From Chloroflexota bacterium (GTDB lineage: Bacteria > Chloroflexota > Anaerolineae > UBA1429): 12,296 nt of DNA. The stretch's first letter is position 1; each line of letters begins with the position of its first letter. This document shows, one piece after another, positions 1 through 6,781 of this stretch. The stretch is from contig JAAZBY010000291.1 of assembly GCA_012513595.1 (NCBI GenBank), positions 1-12,296 on the forward strand, written 5' to 3'. The position numbers and the translations under genes were made by a program. The notes beneath the pieces are model-generated. The model was not told the origin of the DNA and made no database searches. It saw only the letters and a program-made list of their open reading frames with translations.

Positions 1-164
1 CCCACCAGGAACGCATCGGGATTGCAGACTAGGCCGGCGGCCCGCTCGTCGGGCACCTCGAAATAGATCTCCTGCGGTTCGCGCCCGCTGTCCTCCCAGA
101 TCACCGTGGCCGAGACGCGCGCCTTGCCCCCGCCAACGTCCGTCCGTAACCCCTCGATACGCAT
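1..164 (-). CDS. Unrecognised protein, N-terminal 54 residues (3' end beyond window)
   Basis: An ATG at 164-162 opens a frame that stays open to the left edge of the window; 54 whole codons are visible. It is preceded by a strong Shine-Dalgarno-like GGAGAGGG (171-178) with a 6-base spacer. The peptide begins MRIEGLRTDVGGGKARVSAT and continues with a TVIWED stretch, a QEIYFEVPDE stretch and a CNPDAFLVG stretch. It reads as an ordinary soluble alpha/beta protein, with no signal peptide or membrane segment in the visible part. I do not recognise the family and assign no function. Its ATG lies two bases after the TGA (169-167) of a small ORF that continues from the repeat array, so it may be translationally coupled to wzt upstream. 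Its position at the end of a polysaccharide operon suggests, but does not show, a related job. The good RBS and normal composition make it a credible gene. Confidence 0.72.
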   Translation of the reverse strand, partial: MRIEGLRTDVGGGKARVSATVIWEDSGREPQEIYFEVPDERAAGLVCNPDAFLV

Positions 165-166
165 CG

Positions 167-274
167 TCAGCCCTCTCCAGCACCGTCACGATGCCAGGAC
201 GCAACCGCTCGCGCGCCACAACCGCGCACCTGTTGTGCCGACCCTCGGCCATCATGCCGATCCTCGGCCATCAT
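167..274 (-). other. Short ORF (35 codons) linking the 19-base array to the downstream gene
   Basis: Starting at the ATG in the second array unit (274-272), a frame of 35 codons runs out of the array and stops at TGA 169-167. That is two bases before the ATG of the next gene (TGA-CG-ATG). It starts [16 protein letters not shown]; the remainder is Arg/Gly/Ala-rich with no domain I recognise. The start has an array-borne SD-like GAGGA with a 5-base spacer. Its frame equals the wzt frame once six array units (114 bases) are removed, so the part after the array may be the former 3' end of wzt. I see no sign that the peptide is functional. A role as a coupling leader is inferred from its position only. 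Confidence 0.35.
171..178 (-). promoter_or_regulatory. Ribosome binding site of the gene starting at 164
   Basis: In mRNA sense the sequence is GGAGAGGG, then 6 bases (CTGACG), then ATG at 164-162. This is one of the strongest SD matches in the window and fixes the start. It overlaps the last codons of the short ORF ending at 167, so ribosomes finishing that ORF would cover the site. Confidence 0.65.
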
Positions 275-367
275 GCCGATCCTCGGCCGTCATGCCGATC
301 CTCGGCCATCATGCCGATCCTCGGCCATCATGCCGATCCTCGGCCATCATGCCGATCCTCGGCCATC
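244..367 (-). repeat. Tandem array of a 19-base unit, about 6.5 copies
   Basis: On the + strand the unit is CTCGGCCATCATGCCGATC. Full copies lie at 244-262, 263-281, 282-300, 301-319, 320-338 and 339-357, with a 10-base partial at 358-367 and a degenerate edge at about 234-243. Five of the six full copies are identical; copy 3 has one change (A to G at 289). There are no spacers, so it is not CRISPR. Each unit contains 5-base complementary arms: TCGGC, six bases, GCCGA, three bases, then the next TCGGC. An arm can therefore pair with either neighbour. In mRNA sense (minus) each unit reads GAGGA-TCGGC-ATG, an SD-like site with a start codon. The period is not a multiple of 3, so on the minus strand every frame meets a TGA within three units. 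The wzt stop (349-347) is in copy 6. Near-perfect identity suggests recent expansion by slippage. Confidence 0.95.
309..350 (-). other. 13-codon mini-ORF in the array, ATGA-overlapped with the wzt stop
   Basis: The ATG at 350-348 overlaps the wzt stop TGA (349-347) as ATGA. It opens a frame encoding [13 protein letters not shown] that stops at TGA 311-309, which again overlaps an ATG (312-310) as ATGA. The ATG at 312 opens an equivalent 13-codon frame ending at TGA 273-271, overlapping the ATG at 274-272 of the 35-codon ORF. Each start has GAGGA five bases upstream. The architecture follows automatically from the 19-base period, so translation is possible but not shown. Confidence 0.35.
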
Positions 368-1603
368 GCCGGGTGCATCCAGATGCCAATGGACCGTCGG
401 CACATAGACTCCCACCGGCCCGCCCACCCCCCACGGGTTGACCTTGAACCAGGCCGACTGCCCAGACGCGATCACGTCGGAATCGCTCGCGTCCGTAAAG
501 CGCACCACCGCCCGGTAGTCTCCCGGCGCCAGCTGCAGGGGAGCGTACTCGAGCTCCACTAGGCCCTCGCCGTCGATCTCCCGCAGACGATGGCCCGGCA
601 GGGCGGTGATGTCCGAGCAGACAACGCTACACTCCACACCATCTTGCCGCAGGATGCGCACGTCGATCCTGCCAACATGGAGCCGCCCGGCTGAGCGGTA
701 GGGGATCCTCAGGCAGGCTGCTTGCGACCCATCCAGCATCGTCGCCTCAGTGCCGTTGGGCGCCGTGAAGCAGATCCTGCCGAGCGACACGGCGGCCCCG
801 TCGTCCACGGCCAGGCGCACGCGGGTCTCCTCGTCCTCCGGCGGGGGCGGCTGCGAGTAGAGATAGTGCTCGTATGCGGCAATGACGCTGTCAGGCTCAC
901 CCTCGGCACGCACGGTGCCCTCGGCCAGCAGAATGGCGCGATCGCACACCTCGCGAACAAGGTGCATGTTGTGCGACACAAAGAGCATCGTGGTGCCCTG
1001 CTCTCGCAGCTGCGCCATGCGTTCAATGCACAGGTGCCGAAACTGGGCGTCCCCGACGGCGAGGACCTCGTCCACGAGGAGCACCTGCGGCTCCACATGC
1101 GCGGCGATGGCAAAACCCAGGCGCACGTACATCCCTGAGGAATAGCGCTTCACAGGCATGTCGATGAAGCGCTCCAGCCCGGAAAAGGCCACGATGGCCT
1201 CCAGCCGCTGTTCCAGCTCGCGTCGGTTCAGCCCCAGGATCGCCCCGTTCAGGTAGATGTTCTCACGCCCGGTCAGCTCGGGATGAAACCCTGCGCCCAG
1301 CTCGATCAGGCTGGAGGTGCGCCCCGTCACCGCCACCCGCCCCTCCGTCGGCACCGAAATGTGCGACACGAGCTTGAGGGCCGTGGTCTTGCCGGCTCCG
1401 TTGGGGCCGATCAGGCCCAGGCACTCCCCAGGGGCCACTCGGAAGCTGACGTCGCGCAGCGCCCAGATATACCGGGCGCCGGCCTGCTCACGCTGCCGCG
1501 GCCTGCTGGATAGATCCGCCACGATACTGCGCAGTGAGCCGAGCGTGCCCGGCCGGTAACGCTTGGAGACCCCCTCAAAGACGATCCACCCGGTCTCGTT
1601 CAT
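347..1603 (-). CDS. wzt: ABC transporter ATPase with glycan-binding C-terminal domain (Wzt-like)
   Basis: This is the ATPase subunit of an O-antigen/teichoic-type polysaccharide exporter, acting at the inner face of the membrane with the permease encoded just upstream. In the 418-residue product, Walker A is GPNGAGKTT (66-74), the family-typical [19 protein letters not shown] follows (98-116), the signature is [10 protein letters not shown] (154-163), Walker B is VLLVDE (174-179), and the H-loop His is in FVSHN (about 211). A proline/acidic linker (251-260) leads to a beta-rich Wzt_C-type domain (about 262-408), which in known Wzt proteins recognises the finished glycan. The ATG at 1603 overlaps the permease stop (TGATG), and the protein then begins [16 protein letters not shown] as in homologues. 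A longer frame back to 1666 is rejected. The last seven codons (GDGRGSA) and the stop arise from the 19-base array, so the C-terminus may have been shortened by repeat expansion; both core domains look complete. Confidence 0.93.
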   Translation of the reverse strand: MNETGWIVFEGVSKRYRPGTLGSLRSIVADLSSRPRQREQAGARYIWALRDVSFRVAPGECLGLIGPNGAGKTTALKLVSHISVPTEGRVAVTGRTSSLIELGAGFHPELTGRENIYLNGAILGLNRRELEQRLEAIVAFSGLERFIDMPVKRYSSGMYVRLGFAIAAHVEPQVLLVDEVLAVGDAQFRHLCIERMAQLREQGTTMLFVSHNMHLVREVCDRAILLAEGTVRAEGEPDSVIAAYEHYLYSQPPPPEDEETRVRLAVDDGAAVSLGRICFTAPNGTEATMLDGSQAACLRIPYRSAGRLHVGRIDVRILRQDGVECSVVCSDITALPGHRLREIDGEGLVELEYAPLQLAPGDYRAVVRFTDASDSDVIASGQSAWFKVNPWGVGGPVGVYVPTVHWHLDAPGDGRGSA

Positions 1604-2382
1604 CAGATCACGTCCGCAAAGTGGGGCTCGAGGCGCTTGAACAGCAGCCAGCCACCGACCAGGCACACGACGGTGATGCCCGTCGCCATCACCATGGCAC
1701 CCAGGTCGGGGCGCTCACCGAGCAGGAAGGCGCGGCGATAGCCGTCGATGATGCCGGCCATCGGGTTCAGGTAGACATAGGTGCGCAACGGGGCCGGCAC
1801 CATGTCGATCGGGTAGATCACGGGCGTGGCATACATCCATACCTGCAACAGGAGCGGCACCACAAAGCGCACATCGCGGACAAAAACCAGCAGTGCCGCG
1901 CCCGCCAGGGTCACCGCGACAGCAAAAAGCACCTGCAGAGCCAGCAAGGGGAACACCCACAGCATCTGCACGCTCAAGTTCAGCCGGTAATAGAGCATCA
2001 TCGCCACGAGCACCAGCGCCGCGATGACATAGTCCAGCAGCGCCGCCAGGATTGTCCCCAGCGGAAGGATCTCTCGCGGGAAGTAGATCTTGGTGACCAG
2101 GTTCATGTTGTTCACGAGGCTGGGGATGCCAAAGGTGAGCGAGTTGGCAAAGAACGTCCAGGGCACCAGTGCCACATAGACGAACACCGGGTAGGGAACG
2201 CCCCCCGTCTCGATATGCACCAACACAGAGAACACCACCGTAAAGATCACGGTCAGGGCCAGCGGCTGCAGGACGGCCCACCCCGCGCCCAGGAGCGACT
2301 GCTTGTAGCGCACCCGGAGCTCGCGCGCCGTCCATTGCCACAGCAAGTAGCGGTACCGTGACAGGCCATCGAGGTGCAACAT
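1603..2382 (-). CDS. wzm: ABC-2 type polysaccharide export permease (Wzm-like)
   Basis: This is the membrane subunit of the exporter formed with Wzt; it moves lipid-linked glycan across the cytoplasmic membrane. The 259-residue product has the usual length. It has an N-terminal amphipathic stretch with the [12 protein letters not shown] motif (21-32), about six hydrophobic segments (near 36-57, 69-90, 109-130, 140-166, 171-190 and 227-247), the family motif [10 protein letters not shown] (98-107), [10 protein letters not shown] (187-196) and NPM (206-208). I chose the ATG at 2382 because AGGA (2391-2388) sits five bases upstream and because homologues start close to the YRYLLWQW segment. In-frame ATGs at 2388 and 2406 are possible; the one at 2406 has no SD and would overlap the preceding gene by 17 bases. 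The SD overlaps the TAG of the preceding propeller gene, so translation is probably coupled. The stop overlaps the wzt start. Confidence 0.93.
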   Translation of the reverse strand: MLHLDGLSRYRYLLWQWTARELRVRYKQSLLGAGWAVLQPLALTVIFTVVFSVLVHIETGGVPYPVFVYVALVPWTFFANSLTFGIPSLVNNMNLVTKIYFPREILPLGTILAALLDYVIAALVLVAMMLYYRLNLSVQMLWVFPLLALQVLFAVAVTLAGAALLVFVRDVRFVVPLLLQVWMYATPVIYPIDMVPAPLRTYVYLNPMAGIIDGYRRAFLLGERPDLGAMVMATGITVVCLVGGWLLFKRLEPHFADVI

Positions 2383-2387
2383 GGGCA

Positions 2388-2391
2388 TCCT
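2388..2391 (-). promoter_or_regulatory. SD of wzm, overlapping the upstream stop codon
   Basis: In mRNA sense the junction reads TAGGATGCCCATG. The TAG (2392-2390) ends the propeller gene, AGGA (2391-2388) is the SD-like core, and five bases later the ATG at 2382-2380 begins wzm. This favours the start at 2382 over those at 2388 and 2406. Confidence 0.5.
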
Positions 2392-3967
2392 ATCTTGCGC
2401 GTGCATGGGAACGGATCAGATGGAGCGCCGCGGCGATCCCGACGACCAGCAGGGCGCCCGCCACTCCCAGGGCTGCAGCGTGCTCGTCGCCGATCGCCCC
2501 GTGGCTAAAGGGAGCAGCCCCCAACAGAGGCGACGGTTGCCGCGCCTCAGACGCGGGCAGCCCGGCGCCCGTTGACGCAGGCTGCGGCGTGGCGCGCGGC
2601 ACGATTTGGGCGGGCCGCGGCAGACCGGCCTGCCGCGGGGCGTTCGATATCAGGCCGCTCACGTGCCAGATCTCCCCGCCATCGTTCTGGGTGTAGACGA
2701 CGTGGAGCTCGTTCCCCAGTGCGACGGCGGCATCGGTATAGTGTGAGGAGGCTGCCCCCACGCTCACATTGTCCGCCACCCTCACCTGAGACCAAACCTC
2801 CCCAAGCCACGTGGCCCAGTACACCCCGTGTGACTGGGCCCGCGTGCGCATGTTGATGATGAGGTGCAGCTGCTCGGCCCCATCCACCACGGGGGTCACG
2901 AACCCGTTGATCCCCTCCATGGATGTGATGATCTGTTGGGGCGGATCCCACGTCACCCCGGCATCCCGCGAGATCCTGTGCCAGCGACCGACGTGCCAGC
3001 CGTCCACATAGATCACGTGCAGCTCGTCTGCCCCTCGCGCCGCGAGCACGGGCCATTCGCAAAACGTATCGCCCAGGTCTCGGTAGGCCAGCTGGAACGG
3101 CGTCGACCAGGACTCGCCCCCGTCCACGCTGCGCGCATAGTAGACGGCCTGACCGTAGCCCTGCTCCTGGTCAGTCTGCCAGGTGGCGTGGAGGCGGTCC
3201 GCCCTGTCCACCAGCAGCCGCACGTTGGAGATACTTCTCTCCAAGGCGCCCAGCGACCCAGACACGACCACGGGCCTTTCCCAGGTCTGGCCACCATCGA
3301 GCGACCGCATGCACGACACGACCCCGTCAGAAGATGACAACGCCGCGTAGAGCCCGCCCTGCGAGTCGGCCGCTATGTCCAGCGGGTAGAGCGTCAGGTT
3401 GGAGGCCGCCAGCGCCACGATGGGGGTCCACTCCTGCGCCGAGGCCGCCTTTAGCGTGGGGGCCGAGCTATAGTAGAACGCCGATTGGCCCATCCACACG
3501 ACGTGCAGGCGATTGCTCGAGTCGACCGCCGCCGCCACAAAGTCGGCCGCCGGGTCCCCCTCGACGTGCAGCACGTCTACGGGAGGCGTCCAGCGCAGCC
3601 CATCCCACTGGCGATAACCCACCGAGTCACCATGCCACAGCACTTCAGTGCCAACCGGCGGCCGGCCGCCCACGTCCTCGCTCCACAGAACGTGCACATA
3701 GCCCGACCGATCTGCGACGACCTCCGGATGGATGGATACCTCCGGAGAGGCGGACAGGTTCATCGGCGCCGACCAGATGATCACCGGCGCCTCGATAACG
3801 TGCCCCTGGGCCACCGCAGCGCACGGCGCTACCAGGGCCAGCAGCATGACGGCCATGCCCGCCACCGCCCGGCGACGCCCGGCCGGCCCAGGAGGCCCGG
3901 CAGCGGTTCGGTCGGCTTTTCGGCGCGTCCACTCGCCCATGCTCACCCCGAAGGAGCGCCGGCCCAT
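2390..3967 (-). CDS. Secreted, membrane-anchored BNR/Asp-box propeller protein (second copy)
   Basis: The 525-residue protein is sialidase-like in fold only. A basic N-terminus and hydrophobic segment (about 36-54, ending near AVAQG) look like a signal peptide. Asp boxes of the S-x-D-x-G-x-T-W type appear as SLDGGQTW (222-229), SVDGGESW (280-287) and SRDAGVTW (333-340). Strand-like repeats LHVVW, LHATW, LHVIY, LHLII and LHVVY recur about every 50-100 residues, as expected of propeller blades. A Pro/Thr/Ser-rich linker (443-485) precedes a C-terminal helix (about 496-518) and a basic RSHARAR tail. It should be displayed outside the membrane. I see no RIP motif or other sialidase catalytic landmark, so binding or scaffolding is more likely than hydrolysis. 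ATG 3967 gives the full frame. ATG 3940 is a good alternative: it has a GGGGTG-type SD, whereas a hairpin abuts the 3967 start. Both starts keep the signal peptide. Confidence 0.85.
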   Translation of the reverse strand: MGRRSFGVSMGEWTRRKADRTAAGPPGPAGRRRAVAGMAVMLLALVAPCAAVAQGHVIEAPVIIWSAPMNLSASPEVSIHPEVVADRSGYVHVLWSEDVGGRPPVGTEVLWHGDSVGYRQWDGLRWTPPVDVLHVEGDPAADFVAAAVDSSNRLHVVWMGQSAFYYSSAPTLKAASAQEWTPIVALAASNLTLYPLDIAADSQGGLYAALSSSDGVVSCMRSLDGGQTWERPVVVSGSLGALERSISNVRLLVDRADRLHATWQTDQEQGYGQAVYYARSVDGGESWSTPFQLAYRDLGDTFCEWPVLAARGADELHVIYVDGWHVGRWHRISRDAGVTWDPPQQIITSMEGINGFVTPVVDGAEQLHLIINMRTRAQSHGVYWATWLGEVWSQVRVADNVSVGAASSHYTDAAVALGNELHVVYTQNDGGEIWHVSGLISNAPRQAGLPRPAQIVPRATPQPASTGAGLPASEARQPSPLLGAAPFSHGAIGDEHAAALGVAGALLVVGIAAALHLIRSHARAR

Positions 3968-3986
3968 CCTGCCGCGTTCCGGCAGG
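3968..3986 (-). promoter_or_regulatory. Perfect 7-bp hairpin immediately before the 3967 start codon
   Basis: CCTGCCG (3968-3974) and CGGCAGG (3980-3986) are perfectly complementary around a five-base loop. They fill most of the 33-base gap between the two propeller genes and touch the ATG at 3967. There is no following U-run, so it is not a canonical terminator. It could shield initiation at 3967, favouring the start at 3940, or act as an intercistronic mRNA structure. Confidence 0.5.
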
Positions 3987-4000
3987 CACCGGCGCGCGTT

Positions 4001-6745
4001 CTACCGTGCCCGCGTCTCTCGCATCACGGCGACGCCCACCACACTCAGGGCCACCAGGGCCAGCCCGATGACCGCCGTTAGCGGCAGCGACAGCGGCCCG
4101 AGCCCCACCGACCGCCCCCCAGCGTGCGGGGCACGCGGGTCGATCACCGGCGTTGGCTCCGCGGGCGTGGCGGGAGTGGGCGTCCTGGTCGCCCTGGGAA
4201 GCGGCGTCGGCGTCGATGGGGCGGGAGCGATGACCTCTACCGGAGCGACGGCCCTGTGCGTGTGCCAGGTCCGTCGCGCACTCTGCGCACCGGTACCCTC
4301 GATGCAAGAGACCAGAGCGTGCAGTTGTCCGCTTTCCGCCGCGAGGGCCGCCGCCACGCTGACCTGGCCGCCGCCCACCGATGACAGACGATAGTCACTC
4401 GCCGCGCCCCACTGCCCCCCCTCGCTGCTCCAAGAGGAGTACCGCAGCATGGGCTCTCCCACCGCGTCGCGCGTGACGGCCAGGAGGTAGAGATGGCCAG
4501 CCAGGTCGTAGGTGAGGCTGGCCGGCCCCTCAGCCGCGGCCGACCCGGGGACCTCCGACGGATCGCTCCAGTTCAGGGCCGCGTCCGGCGAGGTGCGAGC
4601 CATCCAGACGTCCCTCGCCGTGTCGTGCCAGAGGAGATGCACCTGCCCTTGCTGCGACACGCCCAGAAGCGGAGTCCCCACCGGGCCCTCAGCCATGGCG
4701 TACGCACCCGACCAATCGATGCCGCCATCGTGCGACTCGGCCAGGCACAGCGCCTCGGGAACCCCGGTAAGGAGCGCCAAACGCGCCCAGGCCACGTACA
4801 CCGCCCCATCGGTATCGACGGCCAGGCTGGTCTCCCCGACCCGGCGCCACCCCGCCACGACCGCGTCAAACACGCGGCTCGGCTCTGACCAGGTGAGCCC
4901 CTGGCTGTCTGACCAGACGTAGTAGACGCCACGGCCTTCGTCCAGGGGGACCGCATAGACGGCGTGCAGGCGCCCCCGCAGGTCGACGAGGAGATGGGGA
5001 GAGACTGCGGCGCCCTCCGCCCCCGCGGGCACCGGCAGGCGAACGGCCTCCCCCCAGGTGGCCGCGCCAGAGTCGCGTGGCAGCGAGGCCCGCGCGGTGT
5101 AGATCGCCCCGGTCTCCGGTTCGCCCCACACCACGTGCAGCCACTCAGCCCCCACGGCGATGGAGAGGTCCTCGACCTCCCGAGCCTCGACGTGAAGGGC
5201 CTGGACGGCCTGCTCCCAGCCAGAGTCGTCGCCAGAGGCGTACATGATCGTGGTGCCGCTCTCGTCGAGCGCTTCCGCCCAGACGGCGTACAGGCGGCCA
5301 TCCCGGCCCGCCGCCAGCGCTGGCGCGGACGATCGCGCCCCGGCCTGCAACGCGCCGGCCGGCGTCGACCAAGAGGCGGCCTCCCCGCGCTGCCAGGCGA
5401 CGTCACCGTAGGGACGGCGCAGGGCCCAGACCTCGCCATCCTGCCCCTGCCCGACGACGGCCAGGTAGTCCGCGTTGGCCCACAGCCGCAGCACCTCGAG
5501 CGACGCGACTCCGCTCGCCTCGCTGCCCTGGACGGCCAGCGCCACGCTCAACGGCTCGGACCAGCCGGCCCCCGCCCCCGGCTCCGCGCCGGCCGCAGTC
5601 CACTCCGAAACGGTCAGCGCGTAGGTCCCCAGCCCGGCGACCAGCAGCAGCCGGCCCTGCGGGACCTCGATAAGAGCAGTCTCCTGGCCCGGGGCGGCCA
5701 GGTCCGGCAGCACCCGCTGCGGCGGATCCCAGGTGCTGCCGCCGTCGTGGGAGCTCTGCTGGTACAGCGCCAGGCCCATGCCGCCGACGCTTGCCCGCCA
5801 GAGGGCCAACACCTCCCCGCGGGCCGGCGCGGCCAGCAGCGGGTAGGCGGCCTCGGGCACCGGCACCGCGCGTGCCTCCTGCCAGGTCTGCCCGCCATCA
5901 GGGGAGCGAGCGATGAGCATGCGGGCCTCGCGCGGGTCGTACCAGGCCAGGTTCACGTTGCCCGCCTCATCGGCGGCGCCGGCGAGGCGCACCTGGCTCG
6001 CCGTCATCAGGCGCGCGTAGATCGACGCGCTGACCACCCGCGGCGCCGGCCACTCCGTGGCCCCAGCCCTCAGCGCGGTGTGGTAGACGCCGGCCGGCAT
6101 CAGGGCCGTCTGCGTCTGGCGCACATAGGCGACGTGGAGCGTCCCGGCCGCGTCGGGGAAGGCGGCCCAACCGATGACCCCGTCCGCCACCTGCTGCAAG
6201 GCCGACCAGGTCTGCCCCCGGCTAGAGTAGGCGGCGTGGTACAGAACCCCGGCCGTCAGCCCCTGGCCCGTATCGGTGGGCAGCCAGAAGGCATGGGCGC
6301 CGCCAACCCCGTCCGCGACGATCTGTGGCATCTTGGCCAGGGGAACCGCCTCCTGGCGCCCAGCATCCCACACCAGGATCGGCGCGGCCTGCGCGGGGGA
6401 CCAGGTTTCCCCAAAGCGGGCCGTCATCAGCCCGTCGAACTGGTCCCACCAGAAGGCCTGCAGAGCCGCACCACCCCGCGCGCCGATCACGACCGGTTGT
6501 GAGGCCGAGCCGGATTGCGACAGGTTGGTGGGCTGGCCCCAGCCTCCCGCGGACGCTTCCCCCCAAGCCGCCGGGGCGGCCAGCGCCAGCGCCACCAGAC
6601 AGGGCAGGCAAACCCACGCCCACAGGCGACGGGGCCGCGTACCCGCTGCCAGCGAGACCTCCCGCCGTCGGGCGCGCGCCCGCCGAGGCCCGCGCCGCCA
6701 GCAGCCGCTCGCCACCTGCCTGGCCATGTTCGCAGCTCTCCCCAT
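4001..6745 (-). CDS. Large secreted, membrane-anchored BNR/Asp-box propeller protein (first copy)
   Basis: The 914-residue protein has an Arg-rich N-terminus, a hydrophobic signal-like segment (about 41-60, cleavage plausible near AAW-GEA), a long repetitive beta region (about 65-835), a Pro/Thr linker (840-875), a C-terminal helix (about 887-907) and a basic RETRAR tail. Asp-box-like motifs are SPDGGQTW (281-288), SHDGGSTW (332-339), SDSQGLTW (612-619), SHDGGIDW (671-678) and degenerate copies near 174 and 719. Strand repeats such as LHVAY, LHVVW, LHAVY and VHLLW accompany them. The length suits two consecutive propellers. The anchoring architecture matches the next gene, so the two are probably paralogues with different blade numbers. 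No FRIP/YRIP-type motif is visible, so 'sialidase' would overstate it; a surface glycan-binding or structural role is inferred. ATG 6745 is chosen for its SD (GAGGA, 4-base spacer); ATG 6727 is a weaker alternative. Confidence 0.87.
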   Translation of the reverse strand: MGRAANMARQVASGCWRRGPRRARARRREVSLAAGTRPRRLWAWVCLPCLVALALAAPAAWGEASAGGWGQPTNLSQSGSASQPVVIGARGGAALQAFWWDQFDGLMTARFGETWSPAQAAPILVWDAGRQEAVPLAKMPQIVADGVGGAHAFWLPTDTGQGLTAGVLYHAAYSSRGQTWSALQQVADGVIGWAAFPDAAGTLHVAYVRQTQTALMPAGVYHTALRAGATEWPAPRVVSASIYARLMTASQVRLAGAADEAGNVNLAWYDPREARMLIARSPDGGQTWQEARAVPVPEAAYPLLAAPARGEVLALWRASVGGMGLALYQQSSHDGGSTWDPPQRVLPDLAAPGQETALIEVPQGRLLLVAGLGTYALTVSEWTAAGAEPGAGAGWSEPLSVALAVQGSEASGVASLEVLRLWANADYLAVVGQGQDGEVWALRRPYGDVAWQRGEAASWSTPAGALQAGARSSAPALAAGRDGRLYAVWAEALDESGTTIMYASGDDSGWEQAVQALHVEAREVEDLSIAVGAEWLHVVWGEPETGAIYTARASLPRDSGAATWGEAVRLPVPAGAEGAAVSPHLLVDLRGRLHAVYAVPLDEGRGVYYVWSDSQGLTWSEPSRVFDAVVAGWRRVGETSLAVDTDGAVYVAWARLALLTGVPEALCLAESHDGGIDWSGAYAMAEGPVGTPLLGVSQQGQVHLLWHDTARDVWMARTSPDAALNWSDPSEVPGSAAAEGPASLTYDLAGHLYLLAVTRDAVGEPMLRYSSWSSEGGQWGAASDYRLSSVGGGQVSVAAALAAESGQLHALVSCIEGTGAQSARRTWHTHRAVAPVEVIAPAPSTPTPLPRATRTPTPATPAEPTPVIDPRAPHAGGRSVGLGPLSLPLTAVIGLALVALSVVGVAVMRETRAR

Positions 6746-6749
6746 CCTG

Positions 6750-6754
6750 TCCTC
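6750..6754 (-). promoter_or_regulatory. Ribosome binding site of the 914-residue propeller gene
   Basis: In mRNA sense the site reads GAGGACAGGATG: GAGGA is four bases from the ATG at 6745-6743. This gene does not overlap its upstream neighbour, and the clear SD supports independent initiation here. Confidence 0.55.
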
Positions 6755-6764
6755 AGCAATCGCT

Positions 6765-6779
6765 CCGCCGACTAGGCGG
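6765..6779 (-). promoter_or_regulatory. Small intercistronic hairpin before the first propeller gene
   Basis: CCGCC (6765-6769) and GGCGG (6775-6779) pair around a five-base loop in the 36-base gap between the GT-C gene stop and the propeller start. It is short and lacks a U-run, so a terminator is unlikely. It is listed because the only other intergenic gap inside the operon body also holds a hairpin. Confidence 0.3.
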
Positions 6780-6781
6780 CA

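Noticed and set aside
165..243. Promoter for the gene at 164
   Set aside because: I found no convincing -35/-10 pair in this GC-rich stretch; read-through transcription from wzt is simpler.
244..367. CRISPR array
   Set aside because: The units are directly adjacent with no unique spacers, and the 19-base unit includes the whole period.
244..367. Rho-independent terminator after wzt
   Set aside because: Stems are only 5 bp with no U-run. The region instead carries SD/ATG sites and leads straight into another same-strand gene.
106..562. Plus-strand ORFs over the repeat array (111 and 123 residues)
   Set aside because: They exist only because the 19-base unit is free of stops on the + strand in all frames. 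The peptides are low-complexity repeats and overlap wzt and the downstream gene on the other strand.
1604..1666. N-terminal extension of wzt to 1666
   Set aside because: The 21 extra residues lie over the end of wzm, lack family similarity, and the TGATG junction with ATG 1603 gives the expected N-terminus.
4964..6502. Long + strand ORF of 512 residues opposite the large propeller gene
   Set aside because: Arg/Gly/His-rich composition with no recognisable motif is typical of an antisense shadow in GC-rich coding DNA; the minus-strand gene has clear domains.
2390..6745. Catalytic sialidase annotation for the two propeller proteins
   Set aside because: Asp boxes define the fold, not the activity; no RIP motif or obvious catalytic set is visible.
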